This document shows, one piece after another, positions 6,331-9,565 of a stretch of DNA of 9,565 bases. The position numbers and the translations under genes are program-made. Numbering within the stretch: the first letter of the stretch is position 1; each line of letters opens with the position of its first letter. The DNA comes from Treponema_I sp045597345 (GTDB taxonomy: Bacteria > Spirochaetota > Spirochaetia > Treponematales > Treponemataceae), in assembly GCA_045597345.1 (NCBI GenBank), contig JAZLJW010000045.1, positions 1 through 9,565 of the forward strand. Direction: 5' to 3'. The notes under the pieces were generated by a model that was not told where the DNA came from, made no database searches, and saw nothing but the letters and a program-made list of their open reading frames with translations.

Positions 6331-6359
6331 AATATATACCTGACTAAAATAAATGTCAA
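6331..6359 (-). promoter_or_regulatory. Promoter of the tRNA-Asp/tRNA-Glu operon
   Basis: On the minus strand TTGACA (6354-6359) and TATATT (6331-6336) are separated by exactly 17 nt, placing the start about 30 nt before the tRNA-Asp 5' end. The 6295-6449 spacer otherwise holds only an A/T-only hairpin (6381-6399) as a poor candidate terminator for the chemoreceptor gene, so read-through into the tRNAs is possible. Confidence 0.85.
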
Positions 6360-6449
6360 TAGTATTTATTCGATTTCCGTAAAAAAACACATTTTTTTTG
6401 ATACTGAAGCCACTGTTACATGGCGACAGCATCATTCAGCACTGACACC

Positions 6450-8069
6450 TTAAATCTCGTTGAGAGAAGACAGAATGTTCTTACCAACATCAGCATTTAC
6501 AGTGGCGTCACCATGAACCTTATCCATAAGACTCTTGATTTCATTAATCTGAACATTCAGCAGGTTAAGTTCTGTTTCAAGAGTTTTCATGAATTCAACA
6601 ACTTCTCCAACAGGCTGAACCTGCTTTTGGATTTCAGAAGTTACACTGTCAGCAATATCTGAGTTGTCACGGGCAACTTCTACAATGGCAGTAATGGAGT
6701 TCATTACGTCTCTGGTACCAACATCAATCTCCATTATTCCTGAAATGATTTCATCAATGGACTGCAGTGTCTGGGTTGTTGAAGCAACACCTTCTTCAAT
6801 GTATCTGGTAAAGTTTTCCATGGTGGTAACGGTAGACATTACAACCGAACTGTTCTCTTTAAGAACATCCTCAATATTTGCAGCGTTCTGTGTGGTCTGG
6901 TTTGCCAGCTTGCGGATTTCCTGGGCAATAACGCTGAAACCTTTTCCCGCATTGCCGGCATGAGCTGCTTCAATGGATGCATTCATGGCAAGAAGATTCG
7001 TCTGTTCTGCAACATTGTTGATGGTTTTAACAAAGCCGTTGATTACACTGGAGTATTCTTCAACCTTTGAAAATTCATCAGAAAGTTCTTTTGCCAGAGT
7101 TCTCTGATGAGAAACATTATCAACGATATCATTCAACTGAGCCTTGCGTTTCTGTGCCGTATCAGAAATTGTCGTTACATTGGCAGAAATCTCTACCATG
7201 GCTGAAGAAGTGGTTTCTACAGCATTTGCCTGACGGGTAGCAGTAGCCTTCATCTTTTCGGAATTTGACTCAATAACACGGATATTGCTGTTAATGCTTT
7301 GAAGGCGTTCACTCAAGTGTCCGATTTTAGGCAGCAGATTCTGGAACGAATCACTGATAAGCGATGCATTTGAATTTGCGTTATTTGCAACCTTCTTAAG
7401 ATCATCACCAACTTTCAAGCCTTCTTCAGACTCAGAAACAACCTTTTTAATCTTTTTGATGTTGTCATCAGATTTTTCAGATTCTTCCCTGAATTTTCCA
7501 ATCAGGTTGTCGTTGTAATAAGTAATGTACACAAGACAAGTCATAATCATGGAAAATGCAAATAAAGAAATAAAACAGTTTGCAGTAAAGGCCTTAGGAT
7601 CTGCAAGACGCATATTCGTACATGATGTAAAGATACTGGTTATAACTACTGCATAGGAAAGACCCACATGAACAATCATCTGTTTAAGGCTGATTGACAT
7701 CATCAGATTAAGAACAGCCATAGTTGTAACAAAAAAGATATTCCGGTAAAAAACAGCAGGGTCAGTATACTGGCTGGTAGAAAACAGACAAACCAGCACA
7801 TTGGCTCCAAAAAGGGCAACAGTAGAAAGGGATGCACCTGTTTTAATGTGACCCCTTCGGATGATATACAAAGCACCACCACCCATCAGGGTACTCACGA
7901 ATGAAACCCCGGAAACAAACGGATGTCTCAGGGTTAATTCCACAAGAGAAAAGGTCAGCAGGGTAAACATCAGAATCATATTGCCAAAAATAAGAAATCC
8001 CAGCTGGTTTTTCTGCTTAAAATTCAGATTATCAATAACTTCCTGTTTCGGATAAAGGTTTTTAAGCAT
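6450..8069 (-). CDS. Methyl-accepting chemotaxis protein with six-helix membrane sensor
   Basis: This 539-aa inner-membrane chemoreceptor should signal through CheW and CheA. Residues 1-23 are cytoplasmic. Six hydrophobic segments follow at about 24-45, 52-70, 78-97, 109-127, 130-149 and 162-184, joined by short loops, so there is no periplasmic ligand domain of the classical kind. The cytoplasmic part is helical; the hairpin tip at 351-387 carries the near-invariant EQTNLLAMNASIEAAHAG core and GKGF, which contact CheW/CheA. No HAMP domain is evident between the last helix and the signalling coiled coil. The C-terminus (NILSSLNEI) lacks a CheR-tethering pentapeptide. A modest GAGAG lies about 7 nt before the ATG. 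The gene stands alone, divergent from the amidohydrolase gene. The stimulus is unknown; membrane-embedded sensing is inferred from topology. Confidence 0.93.
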   Translation of the reverse strand: MLKNLYPKQEVIDNLNFKQKNQLGFLIFGNMILMFTLLTFSLVELTLRHPFVSGVSFVSTLMGGGALYIIRRGHIKTGASLSTVALFGANVLVCLFSTSQYTDPAVFYRNIFFVTTMAVLNLMMSISLKQMIVHVGLSYAVVITSIFTSCTNMRLADPKAFTANCFISLFAFSMIMTCLVYITYYNDNLIGKFREESEKSDDNIKKIKKVVSESEEGLKVGDDLKKVANNANSNASLISDSFQNLLPKIGHLSERLQSINSNIRVIESNSEKMKATATRQANAVETTSSAMVEISANVTTISDTAQKRKAQLNDIVDNVSHQRTLAKELSDEFSKVEEYSSVINGFVKTINNVAEQTNLLAMNASIEAAHAGNAGKGFSVIAQEIRKLANQTTQNAANIEDVLKENSSVVMSTVTTMENFTRYIEEGVASTTQTLQSIDEIISGIMEIDVGTRDVMNSITAIVEVARDNSDIADSVTSEIQKQVQPVGEVVEFMKTLETELNLLNVQINEIKSLMDKVHGDATVNADVGKNILSSLNEI

Positions 8070-8119
8070 ACAGTCTCTCTAAAAAATCATTAAGCAATAA
8101 AGCAGGCATACACCCACTT

Positions 8120-8125
8120 ATTATA
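8120..8125 (-). promoter_or_regulatory. Candidate -10 element for the chemoreceptor gene
   Basis: A perfect TATAAT lies on the minus strand about 50 nt upstream of the chemoreceptor ATG. No good -35 hexamer is found 16-18 nt upstream (TTATGG at 8143-8148 is the nearest). No flagellar sigma-28 pattern is seen. Confidence 0.45.
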
Positions 8126-8190
8126 ATTCTACCACGTACCAGCCATAAGGTTCAAATAGCAGGCCACCACAAATAAGAAAAATATGTAAA

Positions 8191-8206
8191 GTGTAGATTA
8201 TTACAC
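8191..8206. promoter_or_regulatory. Inverted repeat upstream of the amidohydrolase gene
   Basis: GTGTA-N6-TACAC forms a 16-nt dyad in the divergent intergenic region, about 50 nt before the amidohydrolase start. Its spacing suits a dimeric regulator, but I cannot assign it to a known one. Confidence 0.25.
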
Positions 8207-8242
8207 CCGATTTTCTTACTATGGCAGTAAAGCAATTTTTAC

Positions 8243-8248
8243 GAGAGG
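8243..8248 (+). promoter_or_regulatory. Ribosome binding site that fixes the amidohydrolase start
   Basis: GAGAGG lies 8 nt before the ATG at 8257. The earlier in-frame ATG at 8221 has no Shine-Dalgarno sequence, and its 12 extra residues do not look like part of the family. Confidence 0.65.
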
Positions 8249-8256
8249 TTCATTCC

Positions 8257-9543
8257 ATGGCAAAATATGCATTCATTAATGGTCTTATTCTTGATGGAAC
8301 AACTTTTATGGAGCCGGTAAAAGGCCGGATTCTTTTTATCGAAGACGGCATCATTGTACGTATCGGAACCGATGGGGACGATACAAACGGCTACGAAACA
8401 ATCGATCTTGATGGTCATTACATCATGCCAGGGTTAATTAACCTGCATGTACATATACCTGCTACCGGTAATCCAAAGAAAAAAGCAAGTGACGCAAAAT
8501 CAAAAGTAAAACTGATTACCAGTACTGCCATTTTGCGTTCCATTGGGAAAAAACTATGCCAGGGATATGCAAAAACTGAATTTTTAAGCGGTGTTACAAC
8601 CTTTCGGGCTGTAGGTGGCATATTAGACTGGGATAGTGTTATTCGTGACAGAATTGCTTGCGGCAAAGCCATCGGTCCCCGCATTCTGGCATCAAATATG
8701 GCTGTCAGCGTTCCTGGAGGGCATATGGCAGGATCGTTGGCCTATGAAGCCACCAGCGCACAGCACGCCGCTGAATGTGTTACCGCAATTGCAGACAGCG
8801 GAGCAGATTTAATCAAACTTATGATTACCGGTGGAGTTTTGGATGCCACAGTAAAAGGGGAGCCGGGTGTAGTAAAAATGCCGGCTGACTATGTAGAAGC
8901 AGCCTGCAACGCAGCCCATACACGAGGATTAAAAGTAGCAGCCCATGTGGAAAGTACAGAAGGCGTACGCATTGCCCTTGAGAACGGTGTAGATACCATT
9001 GAACATGGGGCGGCCCCTGATGACGATATTATTGCATTATTCCAGAAACACAAAGCTTCGCTGGTAACAACATTAAGCCCGGCGCTTCCATATGCAGTAT
9101 TTCCCCGTGAAATAAGCGGTGCTGCAGAGATGAGTCAATATAACGGGAAAGTAGTATTTCAGGGGATTATTGACTGTGCCAAAGCATGTCTTGCAAAAGG
9201 AATTCCTGTAGGGCTTGGAACCGACACTGGCTGTGATTATGTAACACACTACAATATGTGGATGGAACTGCAGCTGTTTCACAAATACTGTGGTGTAAGT
9301 AACCGGGAAGCATTACATACTGCAACAGAGGTAAATGCACAGATTGCCGGTATAGCTGATAAAACAGGGACAATCGCGGTTGGTAAAGCTGCAGATCTGA
9401 TTGTTACCTGCGGTAACCCTCTGGATGATTTATCTGCCTTGAAAGACGTACTTATGGTAATGGGACAGGGAAAGCTTGTACTGAATCCAAAAGTTCAGAA
9501 ATATCCCAAAGTAGAAGAGGAAATGAGTAAGTACCTGTTCTGA
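8257..9543 (+). CDS. Metal-dependent amidohydrolase, imidazolonepropionase/prolidase-like
   Basis: With the start at 8257 the product has 428 aa, the usual length for cytosolic amidohydrolases. It begins directly with the family's small beta-sandwich (KYAFINGLILDG) and has no signal peptide. Metal-site residues of the amidohydrolase TIM barrel are all present: His64-x-His66 (HVH after the PGLINLH motif), Lys187 in DLIKLMITGG (the likely carbamylated bridging lysine), His230 (AAHVES), His250 (IEHG) and Asp323 (GTDTG). The C-terminal GTIAVGKAADLIV segment closes the sandwich domain. This motif set fits the imidazolonepropionase-like and Xaa-Pro dipeptidase/arginine carboxypeptidase-like clade, so hydrolysis of a dipeptide or N-acyl amino acid is plausible, but the substrate is not determined. 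It is divergent from the chemoreceptor gene. Only 22 nt of sequence follow the stop, so its downstream partners are unseen. Confidence 0.9.
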   Translation: MAKYAFINGLILDGTTFMEPVKGRILFIEDGIIVRIGTDGDDTNGYETIDLDGHYIMPGLINLHVHIPATGNPKKKASDAKSKVKLITSTAILRSIGKKLCQGYAKTEFLSGVTTFRAVGGILDWDSVIRDRIACGKAIGPRILASNMAVSVPGGHMAGSLAYEATSAQHAAECVTAIADSGADLIKLMITGGVLDATVKGEPGVVKMPADYVEAACNAAHTRGLKVAAHVESTEGVRIALENGVDTIEHGAAPDDDIIALFQKHKASLVTTLSPALPYAVFPREISGAAEMSQYNGKVVFQGIIDCAKACLAKGIPVGLGTDTGCDYVTHYNMWMELQLFHKYCGVSNREALHTATEVNAQIAGIADKTGTIAVGKAADLIVTCGNPLDDLSALKDVLMVMGQGKLVLNPKVQKYPKVEEEMSKYLF

Positions 9544-9565
9544 ATCATTCTGGTATCCGGGGTTA

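Noticed and set aside
6381..6399. A7-CACA-T8 hairpin downstream of the chemoreceptor as a terminator
   Set aside because: The stem is only A-T pairs with the U tract inside the stem, so it is too weak to call with confidence.
6193..6435. 80-aa minus-strand reading frame containing GGVAKLVIASACQAEDRG
   Set aside because: It is a translation through tRNA-Asp and into tRNA-Glu, another classic tRNA-derived false gene.
8221..8256. Upstream ATG extending the amidohydrolase by 12 residues
   Set aside because: No Shine-Dalgarno sequence precedes it, whereas GAGAGG precedes the ATG at 8257, and the protein family starts at that point.

Overview
The window looks like chromosomal DNA from a spirochaete, most likely Treponema-like, of moderate to low G+C content. 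This is inferred from the gene types and not proven. The pointers are a beta-barrel protein with a GMGG...NP N-terminus and a ...RP... C-terminal segment of the TraF/UPF0164/FadL-like kind common in treponemes, small outer-membrane proteins with spirochaete-style signal peptides, and a HAMP-less multi-pass chemoreceptor. No phage, IS transposase, CRISPR array or rRNA gene is visible.

Layout: (1) Bases 1-1803 hold the 3' end of an unrecognised acidic protein gene and, 22 nt downstream, a 417-aa predicted outer-membrane barrel, closed by a strong terminator at 1834-1883. (2) A single gene at 2010-2603 encodes a small barrel ending in Tyr-Arg-Phe. A bidirectional terminator separates it from the next unit. 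(3) On the minus strand (5420 to 2645) is a two-gene operon: a Gfo/Idh/MocA NAD(P)-dependent oxidoreductase followed by a 549-aa protein that joins a xylose-isomerase-like TIM barrel to a TolB-type beta-propeller. (4) Two convergent tRNA units follow: a tandem pair of identical tRNA-Lys(TTT) genes on the plus strand and tRNA-Asp(GTC)-tRNA-Glu(TTC) on the minus strand, each with a near-consensus promoter and its own terminator. Between the terminators lies about 250 bp of non-coding DNA bounded by imperfect inverted repeats, which looks like a miniature or decayed repeat element. (5) A minus-strand chemoreceptor gene (8069 to 6450) and a divergent plus-strand amidohydrolase/prolidase-like gene (8257-9543) close the window.

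How the parts work together: the oxidoreductase and isomerase-propeller fusion are probably one carbohydrate or cyclitol catabolic module, because such oxidoreductases and TIM-barrel isomerases often act in succession on sugars and inositols. Substrate and transporter cannot be read from this window. The two envelope loci and the chemoreceptor are independent units. The features most worth a second look are the isomerase-propeller fusion, the inverted-repeat-bounded block between the tRNA operons, the atypical tRNA-Asp, and the six-helix chemoreceptor without HAMP.
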